The notes under the pieces were generated by a model that worked only from the letters and a program-made list of their open reading frames with translations, did no database searches and was not told the origin of the DNA. Below are positions 54,193 to 62,159 of a stretch of DNA of 64,000 bases, piece by piece; within the stretch, counting starts at the first letter, position 1, and each line of letters starts with the position of its first letter. The position numbers were made by a program, and so were the translations under genes. Source of the DNA: Streptosporangium roseum DSM 43021 (GTDB taxonomy: Bacteria; Actinomycetota; Actinomycetes; Streptosporangiales; Streptosporangiaceae); contig NC_013595.1 of the NCBI RefSeq assembly GCF_000024865.1, forward strand, positions 8,122,001 through 8,186,000, in the 5' to 3' direction.

Positions 54193-54498
54193 CTACGGAT
54201 CAGAAGGTGCGAGTCCATACCACTCGATCCAGGAGCGCAACCGACGGAGGATCTCACGCAAGTGAGCATCGTCGGCGAGTCCGGGAGGTGCCCATGGTTC
54301 AGTCCTGAGCTCGCTCTCGGCGTCGAGTTCGGCCCAGATCTCCTCGAAGGAGTCTCTGATGCTCAGTTCGCGGGGGTCGGCGGCCTCGAACAGGCCGCGG
54401 ATGTCTTCGACTAGCTTGGGTAGAGGGATCTCACCGGAGCCATATAGGTCGATGCGCTCGACCATTTGGCCGATGATCATCCGCTGGTAGTCCTCCAT
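54193..54498 (-). CDS. Hypothetical small acidic protein (cassette gene 6)
   Basis: 101 residues, helical and acidic: MIIGQMVERIDLYGSGEIPL followed by LVEDIRGLFEAADP. Composition and size resemble small immunity or antitoxin proteins; no family recognised. The only gene between units S1 and S2. Confidence 0.7.
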   Translation of the reverse strand: MEDYQRMIIGQMVERIDLYGSGEIPLPKLVEDIRGLFEAADPRELSIRDSFEEIWAELDAESELRTEPWAPPGLADDAHLREILRRLRSWIEWYGLAPSDP

Positions 54499-54547
54499 GG
54501 CATCACCTTCTCGATCTCCCCGTCATTATGTCGACGGCCGGTCAGCG

Positions 54548-54655
54548 CGGGATATACGCGGGATGATCTTTATTACAGGAGTACGGGGGAGGTGCTTCCG
54601 CCCTGGTAGACGGCCCTGCTGCCGTCTGGAACGCAGCCCTCTTGAAAACCGCTAC
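54548..54655 (+). repeat. att-like unit S2 (CTCTTGAA-type core)
   Basis: CGGGAT at 54548 and 54559 (11-bp period), GGGAGGTGCTTCC, ACGGCCCT, core CCCTCTTGAAAACCGCTA. The core resembles the anticodon loop of a tRNA-Ser(TGA), an inference. Confidence 0.65.
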
Positions 54656-54688
54656 CTTCAGTGTCGTCGGCCACGCCACTGTCATCTG

Positions 54689-54872
54689 TGTCCCTGACGG
54701 GATTCGAACCCGCATCAACGTTGCCAGGTTTGGAAACGCGCTTCCCTGCCGGGGGCTGAGGTTCCCCAACCCGTACGGTTACCCGCACAGGCCCGGTCCC
54801 GGTGCATCCGCAACCTCCTGGCATGACACCCTTGCGTTTTTGGGCCGCTCGATCCAGTTGAGCTACAGGGAC
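54689..54872 (-). pseudogene. interrupted or expanded tRNA-like sequence
   Basis: The 5' end reads GTCCCTG TA GCTC-AACTGGATC-GAGC. The 3' end reads GCGGG-TTCGAAT-CCCGT CAGGGAC A. Acceptor, D and T arms therefore fit, but about 130 nt replace the anticodon arm and variable region. Inside, TGCCAGG and CCTGGCA can pair. No clear anticodon and no group I intron core are visible. Could be a decayed tRNA carrying an insertion. Confidence 0.55.
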
Positions 54873-55062
54873 TTGCGTGACCGCCACAGGAGCAGTCGCA
54901 CCACCATGCTCCGGCCACGCGATCCCGAGCGCAACACCTTTCCGCACCCCTATGCCTCCGGCGAGGGCTTGGCTTCGAGGTAATCGTCAAGAGCAACTCA
55001 GGTTCGTGGACGGAAGGCAGATCTTTCCGCCTTCGCATCTCCAGAAGGTCAGAAGCAAGATC

Positions 55063-55198
55063 CGGAACATGTGCGGAACGCACGTCTCTTGCCAGGAAAG
55101 CCCACGTAAGCAGGCAGCAGGTCAGCGCATCACCACGCCAAGAAGCAGCGATCCACTTCTAATCCGACGGTCGCAGGTTCGAATCCTGCAGGGCGCGC
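55063..55198 (+). other. attR of first island segment (arm plus tRNA-Arg 3' copy)
   Basis: CGGAAC at 55063 and 55074 (11-bp period) is followed by 55155-55198, an exact 44-bp copy of the tRNA-Arg 3' part. Same arm-to-core layout as units A-D and S1-S2. Confidence 0.85.
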
Positions 55199-55213
55199 TT
55201 CGTGTGAGCAGCA

Positions 55214-55257
55214 AAAAGAGGCTCTGACCAGCGGTAACGCTGAGCAGAGGCTCTTTT
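55214..55257. terminator. hairpin downstream of attR
   Basis: AAAAGAG...CTCTTTT with inner CTCTG/CAGAG and CAGCG/CGCTG pairs and a GTAA loop. Looks like the terminator of the tRNA copy carried by an earlier occupant. The rest of 54873-55505 has only short doubtful frames. Confidence 0.75.
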
Positions 55258-55505
55258 GGTGTGTGCGGTGGTGTGCGGCTAGCGGCGAGTGACTGCGGTT
55301 GATTGTGCCGAATACGTGCCCAAGTTTCCGGACCGGTCCTGGGGCATGCCCGACCTACTCGACAGACAGCGCCTCCTTGTGCGTCTTCTCTGCGAGGAGG
55401 GGCCAAGCACGTTCATCACGTGCACGTCTCCACAGGCCGGTCGGTCCTGTAACGATCTTCGCATTCCGTACGACCATGGCGTGCTTGCGCGTTGATATAG
55501 CCGGT

Positions 55506-56945
55506 ATGGGTCTGCCTGCATGGACACGCCGCCGCCTCTCTCCGCTTCCAGCTGCCCCGCCTCCGCTACGCCCTCCACGCCAGGCCGGGTGGTGGATCGT
55601 TCCCGTCGCGCTGCTGATCGGCGCCGTGGTGTGTGGGGTGGCGTGGTGGCTGCTCACCACTCCCTCCGCCGTCACCCCGCCCGCCCCTAACAGCCCTGTT
55701 CCGAAGCCGCCGGCTGTCGCCGCCTCCTCACAAGACACCAACCCCGTTCAGCTTCGCAGCGAGGTTCTGCGTACCGCCCTGGCCGCAGGTGTCGGCGTAG
55801 GCGCAGCCATCACTCTCATGCTGGCCTTCCGCCGCCAGCGCCACCAAGAACTCACCACGCTTATTACCAGCCACTATGCCGAACGCACTGCCGAGCACAC
55901 TGAGCATGACGCCATCGAGCGTCGGGTCACCGATCTGTACACCAAAGCCGTCGAGCAGCTCGGCAGCGAGAAAGCCGCCGTCCGCCTGGGTGGGCTGTAC
56001 GCCCTAGAACGCCTGGCCCAGGACAACCCCGCTCACCGGCAGACCATCGTCAACGTCATCTGTGCCTATTTGCGCATGCCCTACACCGTGCCGAACACCG
56101 ATGCCCACACCGCACAACCCCCGGGCCCGTGGCAGATCAAGCCCGTCCCCTCCACCGGCGGGGAGGGTGAACGACAGGTCCGGCTCACTGCCCAGCGCAT
56201 CCTCGCCGAACACCTAAAGGACGAGCGCACCGCGGAGGAGCGGGACGCCGGCCAACCCACCGGTCCCCGCTTCTGGGACGACATGCGCATCGACCTATCT
56301 GGCGCTATTCTTATCAGCTTTGACATCAATCGTTGCCGCGTAAGTGAAGCGTCATTTTCCAAGGCGACCTTCACCGGGAACGCCTCGTTCGATAAGGCGA
56401 CCTTCACCGGGGCCGCCTGGTTCGACGAGGTGACCTTCACCGGGACCACCTGGTTCCACAGGGCGACCTTCACCGGAGAGACCTGGTTCAATAAGGCGAT
56501 ATTCACCAAAAACGCGCGGTTCAACGAGGCGACCTTCACCAAGGACATCTGGTGTGATGCGACTTTTACTGGGGAGGCCGGGTTCCGCAGAGCAACCTTC
56601 ACGGGGACCGCCTGGTTCGACGAGGCGACCTTCACAGGAGAGGCCGGGTTCGATAAGGCGACCTTCAGCGGAGAAGCCCGATTTAACAAGGCGACCTTCA
56701 GCGAAGACGCCGAGTTCCGCGACGCGACCTTTACTGGAAACGCCCGGTTCGGCGAAGTGACCTTTAGCAAAGGCGCATATTTCCAAGGGAAAGACGCACA
56801 GGTGTTCCAGCCAGACGGCCATCATTCTTGGCCGGATGGATGGGTCGTCGTCGTACGACCGGATGGAACCGGTTTTCTCCAGCGACAGGAAACTGTCGCA
56901 TCCTCAGCAAACCTTGCAGGTTCGGATGTTGATCCGAAGAACTGA
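55506..56945 (+). CDS. Pentapeptide-repeat membrane protein
   Basis: 479 residues from the ATG at 55506. Two transmembrane helices (WWIVPVALLIGAVVCGVAWWLL near 32-53 and AALAAGVGVGAAITLMLAF near 97-115). A conserved cytoplasmic region follows: RVTDLYTKAVEQLGSEKAAV then LGGLYALERLAQDNP. Then about 14 decapeptide units of the type ATFTGxAxFD, which should fold as a right-handed quadrilateral helix. Function unknown; similar actinobacterial proteins are common on mobile elements. Confidence 0.85.
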   Translation: MGLPAWTRRRLSPLPAAPPPLRPPRQAGWWIVPVALLIGAVVCGVAWWLLTTPSAVTPPAPNSPVPKPPAVAASSQDTNPVQLRSEVLRTALAAGVGVGAAITLMLAFRRQRHQELTTLITSHYAERTAEHTEHDAIERRVTDLYTKAVEQLGSEKAAVRLGGLYALERLAQDNPAHRQTIVNVICAYLRMPYTVPNTDAHTAQPPGPWQIKPVPSTGGEGERQVRLTAQRILAEHLKDERTAEERDAGQPTGPRFWDDMRIDLSGAILISFDINRCRVSEASFSKATFTGNASFDKATFTGAAWFDEVTFTGTTWFHRATFTGETWFNKAIFTKNARFNEATFTKDIWCDATFTGEAGFRRATFTGTAWFDEATFTGEAGFDKATFSGEARFNKATFSEDAEFRDATFTGNARFGEVTFSKGAYFQGKDAQVFQPDGHHSWPDGWVVVVRPDGTGFLQRQETVASSANLAGSDVDPKN

Positions 56946-56958
56946 CCCATGCAGGCTA

Positions 56959-58121
56959 AGCGCCTATCCAGAAGTTCTGCGCGTAATCGGGCGTGAGATC
57001 GCCAGGGCGTGAGGGCATTGACACGGGCCTCGCCGGGGGTTGGATCGAGGTTGCCACAACGTCCACCCACCGGCGAGGTCGTGGTCAGTATGCGCCCGCC
57101 CATCGTGTTCGCCAATGCCCCCGCCACCTCGATCGAGCAATTACACGCCCATCTGCGAGGCCACTGGCGGCCGGCGATCCGCGCGGTGATGGTCCTGCTG
57201 TCGCTGCACAGCCTGCCGGCGGCGCAGATCGCCGGCCTGCTGGGCTATGACGCCGCCACGGTGCGCCGATGGATCGGCCGGTTCAACCGCCACGGGCTGG
57301 CGGGACTGACCGACCGTCCCCGCCCCGGCCGCCCTCGCCTGGGCGGCGAGCGCCTGATGGGCCGGATCGCCGCCCTGCTGGCCCGGCCGGGGCCGTGGAC
57401 CCTTGCGCGGCTGTGGCGCTACCTCAACCGGCCCCATCTGAGCAGGCGCACGCTGTACCGGCGGGTGCGGCTGGTGGCCGTCTGGCGGCGTTCCAAGCTG
57501 GTGGCCCGGGGCGATCCGGACCGGTGGCGGGCGGTGGCCGCCATCGCCGAGCAGTTGCGTGCCCTGCCGCGCGGGGCGGTGGTCTGGGCCGCCGATGAAA
57601 CCCACGTGCACCTGCTGCCGCACCTGCGATCGGGGTGGACACTGCGCGCCGGTCGCCCGGACGTCGTCACGCCGGGCAAGAACCGTCAGGTCACCGTGTT
57701 CGGCGCGGTGGAGCTGACCACGGGGCGGTGGGTGTATCGGCTGGGCCGCCGGTGCGCGGCCGACTTCCTGTACCTGCTGGATGAGGTGGCCGCCGCGTTC
57801 CCGTCCGCGCCGAAGATCGTGGTGATCTGCGACAACGACAGCATCCACCATGCCCGGGCCGTGGCGTGCTACCTGCAGGCGCACCCGCGGATAGAGGTGC
57901 TGTACGGGGCACGCTACAGCCCGCACGACAACCCGGTCGAGCGGATCTGGGCCGCGCTCAAGGCGTTCATCGCCAACACCGCCGTCACCTGGCCCGGCCG
58001 TCTCAGACAGATCCATGCCTTCTTCCGCGCCCGCTCACCGGACCAGTTGCTGACCACCGCCGCCCCGTGGACCAGCCCCTGGCTCCCGGCCGGTTACAAA
58101 CGGAACTTCTGGAATGCCGCT
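56959..58121 (+). mobile_element. IS630-family insertion sequence
   Basis: About 1163 bp bounded by TA dinucleotides (56957-56958 and 58122-58123), the IS630 target duplication. Inverted ends: 56955-56979 against 58101-58125 match at 21 of 25 positions, including CCAGAAGTTC. One intact transposase gene. Confidence 0.85.
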
Positions 58122-58124
58122 TAG
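57090..58124 (+). CDS. IS630-family transposase
   Basis: 344 residues from the ATG at 57090. N-terminal helix-turn-helix AAQIAGLLGYDAATVRRWIGRFNRHGLAGL. DDE catalytic motifs: VWAADETHVHL, VVICDNDSIHHA and SPHDNPVERIWAALK. It appears intact. The stop codon TAG uses the TA of the right target duplication, so the last sense codon ends exactly at the element border. Confidence 0.92.
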   Translation: MRPPIVFANAPATSIEQLHAHLRGHWRPAIRAVMVLLSLHSLPAAQIAGLLGYDAATVRRWIGRFNRHGLAGLTDRPRPGRPRLGGERLMGRIAALLARPGPWTLARLWRYLNRPHLSRRTLYRRVRLVAVWRRSKLVARGDPDRWRAVAAIAEQLRALPRGAVVWAADETHVHLLPHLRSGWTLRAGRPDVVTPGKNRQVTVFGAVELTTGRWVYRLGRRCAADFLYLLDEVAAAFPSAPKIVVICDNDSIHHARAVACYLQAHPRIEVLYGARYSPHDNPVERIWAALKAFIANTAVTWPGRLRQIHAFFRARSPDQLLTTAAPWTSPWLPAGYKRNFWNAA

Positions 58125-58420
58125 CACCCGCGGATTGCGGTCGGTCCTTCCCAGTGCCTTCCTGCGGAGCACACCGGCGTGCGTTGCCCCGCCACGGATG
58201 GGATCGGCGCGACTCACAGATCACTGTCTCAACCTGGCCGGCGTCCGCATCGGGCGCACCTTCACCTGGTGGAAGCGATCGGCCAGGGCCCCTCGCGCCG
58301 AAGGGCCTGCCGTACGAGGAGATCTTCGGGGAGGGGGTGAGTTTCGAGTCGTTCCTGTCCCAGCCCCTGAACCTGCCGTCGGAGGAGCGTGGGTGATGGC
58401 TGGTCCGGCGCGACCCGAGG
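58125..58420. other. spacer between IS630 and toxin operon
   Basis: 296 bp without a full gene. The plus-strand frame ending at 58396 closes with KGLPYEEIFGEGVSFESFLS, which reads like the tail of a real protein, so a truncated gene may lie here. Confidence 0.3.
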
Positions 58421-58696
58421 TCAGCCCTCGGCGGGGACGACCTTGACATAGCCGTTGCTCCAGAAGGTCAGGCCCTCGAACGCCTCCTGCGGGCTTGCCC
58501 GCCTGCTGCTCGCCATAGTGTCGATCATGTCCTGGATGTCGGGCGAGCTACCCGTCAACTCGCCCGCCTCGGTCAGTTCGATCGTTCCCAGGACCATGTC
58601 GGTGTCTGCCGTCACGACTTTCAGCATCCGTCCCGTCATAGCCGAAGCATCCGTTCCGTAGTTGGCGTTGATCTCCGAGGTTGCGATCCGGATCAC
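58421..58696 (-). CDS. Small protein, candidate immunity to the adjacent toxin
   Basis: 91 residues from a GTG at 58696 that overlaps the toxin stop by four bases (GTGA). Contains TGRMLKVVTADTDMVLGTIE and PQEAFEGLTFWSNGYVKV. No known family. Its size, acidic pI and coupling directly behind a polymorphic toxin are what is expected of an immunity protein. That role is inferred from context alone. Confidence 0.7.
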   Translation of the reverse strand: MIRIATSEINANYGTDASAMTGRMLKVVTADTDMVLGTIELTEAGELTGSSPDIQDMIDTMASSRRASPQEAFEGLTFWSNGYVKVVPAEG

Positions 58697-61593
58697 TCCT
58701 CCGAGGCGAGAGGGCTTCTCTCGTGGAGTGTGATCACCTTGGGCACTACTCGTGCGGGCATCGGCATCCTTGGCTCCGTCCCGACCGCGTTCCTCGCGAT
58801 CATATCGAGCTGGGAGAGCATGTTGTGGTACCAGTCCAACTGTCCCCGTCGTTCGAACTCCCATTTCATCCTGGGATTTTTGAGCACCTTGTTGATGCCC
58901 TGGATGTCCTCCGGGCTGAGCGGATTGGGCTTCCCGACGTATTGCTGGTGGGCACCATCGGAGGTGAGCTCACCACGGACGAACTGAGTTCCGAATTCCC
59001 CTTTGGGAGCCCAGGTCAGGGGGTCTTCGAACGAGAGGTTGTGGTCGATGCCGATGACCCCGATCCTCTGGCCAGTGGGCGTTCGCATTTCCGGGTCAGA
59101 ACTCAGCAACCAGTTGAAGGAGTGGCGATCAGGGTTGGTGATCAGCACGTCGAGCAGGCTGATGCGCATGCCGCTCCGCGTCAACTCGGGTCTCAGCGGT
59201 ACCTCTTCCGCTGGTAACACCGCTCTGTGCTGCCCCTCCTTGAACTCCTGATAGATGACTGTGTCGCCAGCCCGGTAAACTCCGGGGACGTCGGCCCCCA
59301 AGGCGGTCCCCACTATCGCAGCCAGCGCCTCGGCGTCTGCCTCTCGCGAGATCGCCAGGACCTTGCGGATCATGTGGGAACCGTCGTTGAACGTCCATTT
59401 CTCTACCAGCACGGACCATGTCCCCCTTACGCCGTCCGCCCCCCCGGTGCGGCCGCCCAGCAGCACGGGCTCTCCGGCGATGCCGGAGCGGATTCCACGG
59501 TCCAGCCACGGCGGTACGCGGGGCTCTCGTTCCCTTGCCGCTGTCAATTCGTCGAGCAGCTCCGCCGCCCGGGGTGACGCGGGGCCGTCCCCATCGGGGT
59601 GAGAGCCCTCCGCCCCTCTCGGAGCGGAGGCGTCGTCTGCCATGTCTTTGGGGGCGGGGTATGCGGAGGCGTCGTCTTCCCTGGGGCGCAGGTCTGCTGT
59701 CTTGTTGTCTTCCCTGGGACGCAGGTCTGCTGTCTTGTCGTCTTCCCTGGGACGCAGGTCTGCTGTCTTGTCGCCTCCCCTGGGACGCAGGTCTGCTGTC
59801 TTGTCGTCCGGAGGCACGCCGTGACCCGAATCCGAGGATCGGGGAGGGTCCGCAGGGGGAGGCGCCCCGTCCCCGGGCCCCCGTGGCGGGGCGGCACCGG
59901 ACGCGGCGGGATCGTGCGGGGCCGAACCGGCCTGTGACGCATTGCGGGACGCTGGGACGGGTGCCTCGTGTGGCTGTGCGGAGGCCGAGGAATTGTTGGA
60001 CAGGTAGGTGGCATCCTTCGGTGGCCCAGAAGGCGAATCCGGGTTGAGCATCCGATCTATGTAACCTGGCACAAGCCGCTCCCCGGTCAACGAGGGCGTA
60101 TCCGGACGGGCTCCAGCGGCCGCCGGCGCATCGGTGCGAGGGGCGGCCGTGTCCGGGCGCGCCGCGACGAGAGTGTCTGGGCGGGCGGCGGCAGGGGTTT
60201 CCGGACGGGCCGCGGCAGGGGTTTCCGGACGCGCCGCGGCAGGGGTTTCCGGACGCGCCGCGGCGGTGCCCGCTTGTGTGTTCGAGCGGGCCGGGGGAGC
60301 TGCCGGCGCCGGCGTGTCTCCGGGCGGGCGGGCGGGCACGCCCGTTCCGCTGTGCGTCGGCTGGCCCTGCGGAGGTCCGGGCCTGTCCCCGGCGATCACT
60401 TCTGAGCCGATGGGGGACGGCGTCGCCGGATCGGGTTGCGCGGTGTCGCGGAGGAGGGAGGCGACGACCGTCGAGTCGGCCGCGCCGGGATGGGGTGGCG
60501 TCACCCTGGCGGGATCGTCTGGAGCCGTGGCCGGACGGGGCCCGGTGGGCACCGGGTCGTTCCCGGTGAGGGCGATGGGCGGGGACGGGTCGCCACCGGC
60601 GCCGTGACGGCCGCCCGGGGCGGCGGGGTTTCCCATTTCCGGGAAGTGGCCGACCGGGCTGGGCAGGCCGTTGACACCGTGACGGCCGGCCGGGGTGATG
60701 AGGTGGCCGTCGGCGCCCCCCAGAAAGCCGGCGGTGGCGCTCTTGGCGAGCGTCTCCCAGCTCAGCTGGCCGTTCGCCGCCAGCATCGGCACGGCGGCGG
60801 TGGTGTTGGCCATCATGCTCTGCGTCGCCATGCCCCACGCCGAGTTGTCCAGGAAAGCGGCGGCCTTCTCCCTTCCCGTCATCGCCAGACGCTCCACCGT
60901 CTCGCTCGCCATGCGCGCGCCGCCCAGCTTGTTGATCATCACGCCCAATCCGGTGAACATCAGTCCCGCCAGCGCGCCGCCGGCCACTGACATGCCTGTC
61001 TTGAGCCAGTCCCAATCCTCCCGCCGCCCACTGGCTATCTGTATGGTCTGGATGAGCCCGTCCATCCCGGCCATCACCCCGGTGAACAAGGCGATGTTGC
61101 GCAACAGCCGCATGGCGATCTGCCGCACGGTCATCTGCGTCAGCCTGCACGCCATGGGTATCAGGCTCAGCGACTGCCCGAACGACGGTGCGGCCAGGGC
61201 GACGAAGTAGGTGATCTGCACCCCCAGCAGGATCAGGGACAGCAGAATCATGTATTTGGCGTACTCGATCTCCAGGCCCATCGCGTTGAGCTGTTTGCCT
61301 GCCCGCTCGCACCCCTCCTTCAGGCGGCACAACAGGAGCGGGTCGACCGTGGTGAACGTCTTCCAATATTCCTGGAAGGCGTCGGAGGCCACCCCGTCCA
61401 TGCATTTGCACACGTTGAGGCAGGCATCGTCGCCGTCCTCCATCAGGACCGCGATCGCCTCGGCAACCTCCCGGTAGGCGTCGGACAGCTGGAAACAGCG
61501 CTCCTCGTCACCCTCCGGCCAGTCCATTCCGACGATCCAGCCCACGTAAGGCCGCACGATCGGAGGGACCAGTGCTTCAAAGTGACTGTCCAT
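58693..61593 (-). CDS. Polymorphic type VII toxin with C-terminal PI3/4-kinase-like domain
   Basis: 966 residues. Residues 1-110 are a WXG100-like/CpnT-type N-terminal domain (IVGMDWPEGDEERCFQLSDA). A hydrophobic stretch about 112-200 follows, then a long Pro/Ala/Asp linker with 8-residue (AARPETPA) and 11-residue (DKTADLRPRED) repeats. Residues ~715-890 look like a kinase: Lys744 in HMIRKVLAI, hinge VIYQEF, catalytic loop LITNPDRHSFNWLL (Asp822, Asn827) and metal Asp850 in GVIGIDHNLSF. The DRHxxN...IDH pattern is that of PI3/4-kinase-related folds. Probably exported by type VII secretion as a phosphotransferase toxin. Confidence 0.82.
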   Translation of the reverse strand: MDSHFEALVPPIVRPYVGWIVGMDWPEGDEERCFQLSDAYREVAEAIAVLMEDGDDACLNVCKCMDGVASDAFQEYWKTFTTVDPLLLCRLKEGCERAGKQLNAMGLEIEYAKYMILLSLILLGVQITYFVALAAPSFGQSLSLIPMACRLTQMTVRQIAMRLLRNIALFTGVMAGMDGLIQTIQIASGRREDWDWLKTGMSVAGGALAGLMFTGLGVMINKLGGARMASETVERLAMTGREKAAAFLDNSAWGMATQSMMANTTAAVPMLAANGQLSWETLAKSATAGFLGGADGHLITPAGRHGVNGLPSPVGHFPEMGNPAAPGGRHGAGGDPSPPIALTGNDPVPTGPRPATAPDDPARVTPPHPGAADSTVVASLLRDTAQPDPATPSPIGSEVIAGDRPGPPQGQPTHSGTGVPARPPGDTPAPAAPPARSNTQAGTAAARPETPAAARPETPAAARPETPAAARPDTLVAARPDTAAPRTDAPAAAGARPDTPSLTGERLVPGYIDRMLNPDSPSGPPKDATYLSNNSSASAQPHEAPVPASRNASQAGSAPHDPAASGAAPPRGPGDGAPPPADPPRSSDSGHGVPPDDKTADLRPRGGDKTADLRPREDDKTADLRPREDNKTADLRPREDDASAYPAPKDMADDASAPRGAEGSHPDGDGPASPRAAELLDELTAAREREPRVPPWLDRGIRSGIAGEPVLLGGRTGGADGVRGTWSVLVEKWTFNDGSHMIRKVLAISREADAEALAAIVGTALGADVPGVYRAGDTVIYQEFKEGQHRAVLPAEEVPLRPELTRSGMRISLLDVLITNPDRHSFNWLLSSDPEMRTPTGQRIGVIGIDHNLSFEDPLTWAPKGEFGTQFVRGELTSDGAHQQYVGKPNPLSPEDIQGINKVLKNPRMKWEFERRGQLDWYHNMLSQLDMIARNAVGTEPRMPMPARVVPKVITLHERSPLASEE
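59671..59802. repeat. 33-bp tandem repeat, four copies, in the toxin gene
   Basis: Units start at 59671, 59704, 59737 and 59770; each encodes DKTADLRPRED. Confidence 0.92.
60164..60262. repeat. 24-bp tandem repeat in the toxin gene linker
   Basis: Units GCGGCAGGGGTTTCCGGACG start at 60188, 60212 and 60236, with a degenerate copy before; each encodes AARPETPA. Confidence 0.88.
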
Positions 61594-61599
61594 CCCAGG

Positions 61600-61908
61600 T
61601 CACGGCCTTACCGTGCTCTGCCTATCTGCCTCTTCATAGCGTGTCGCCATCACGTCGAGACCACGCTTGATCTCGTGTAACGCCTCGACGGACTCATCCA
61701 GCTTTTGGAGGATGGCCTGCATGAGCGGCTCGTAGCCCTTCTCGAACCGCTTGCCGTACTGATCGTCGCCCCAGGGGGAACCCCCAGCGGCCAGTGCGGC
61801 CTTGAGTCGCCCCTTGGCATCCTCGAGCGTCGTACCCGCGGCGGTGAAGGCGGTGGCACGTTGCCGGAGCGCCTGTGGGTCCACCTCGTATCCGTCGTAG
61901 ATCACCAT
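61600..61908 (-). CDS. WXG100/ESAT-6-like protein
   Basis: 102 residues, two amphipathic helices. The turn between them is GGSPWGDDQYGKRFEKGY, an SxWGxD variant of WXG. Starts at the ATG 61908 (MVIYDGYEVDPQALRQRATA) and ends six bases before the toxin start. Probably the secretion partner or chaperone that dimerises with the toxin N-terminus for export through a type VII (ESX) system. Confidence 0.82.
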   Translation of the reverse strand: MVIYDGYEVDPQALRQRATAFTAAGTTLEDAKGRLKAALAAGGSPWGDDQYGKRFEKGYEPLMQAILQKLDESVEALHEIKRGLDVMATRYEEADRQSTVRP

Positions 61909-62159
61909 TCAGCCCTGTTCCGGTGCTTGTCCGTTCGATCGGGCCGCGGCCGTCTGTTCTCGTCCGCCGGTGGCAGGGGCGCCGTGACACCATTGGTCTT
62001 CACGGTGCATCTTCCATGAGAGGCTTCGGCCGGGAACGGCGCCGCTGGTCGAGAAACATAATCTATGAAAGATCTGCCCGCGTCACCATAAAACAGATCA
62101 CGTTTTCAAATAAGCAAATCCTCGTGAAGAAGGCCGACTCCGCTGCCACCACGGTCTCA

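Noticed and set aside
54689..54872. Group I intron in a tRNA
   Set aside because: The length would be near the lower limit, but no P/Q/R/S core elements or guanosine-binding helix could be recognised.
49713..55198. CRISPR array
   Set aside because: The repeated units are 105-140 bp, diverged, and separated by whole genes; no short identical repeats with unique spacers.
55289..55495. 68-codon ORF before the pentapeptide-repeat gene
   Set aside because: No ribosome site and no recognisable homology; may be a gene scrap but not supportable.
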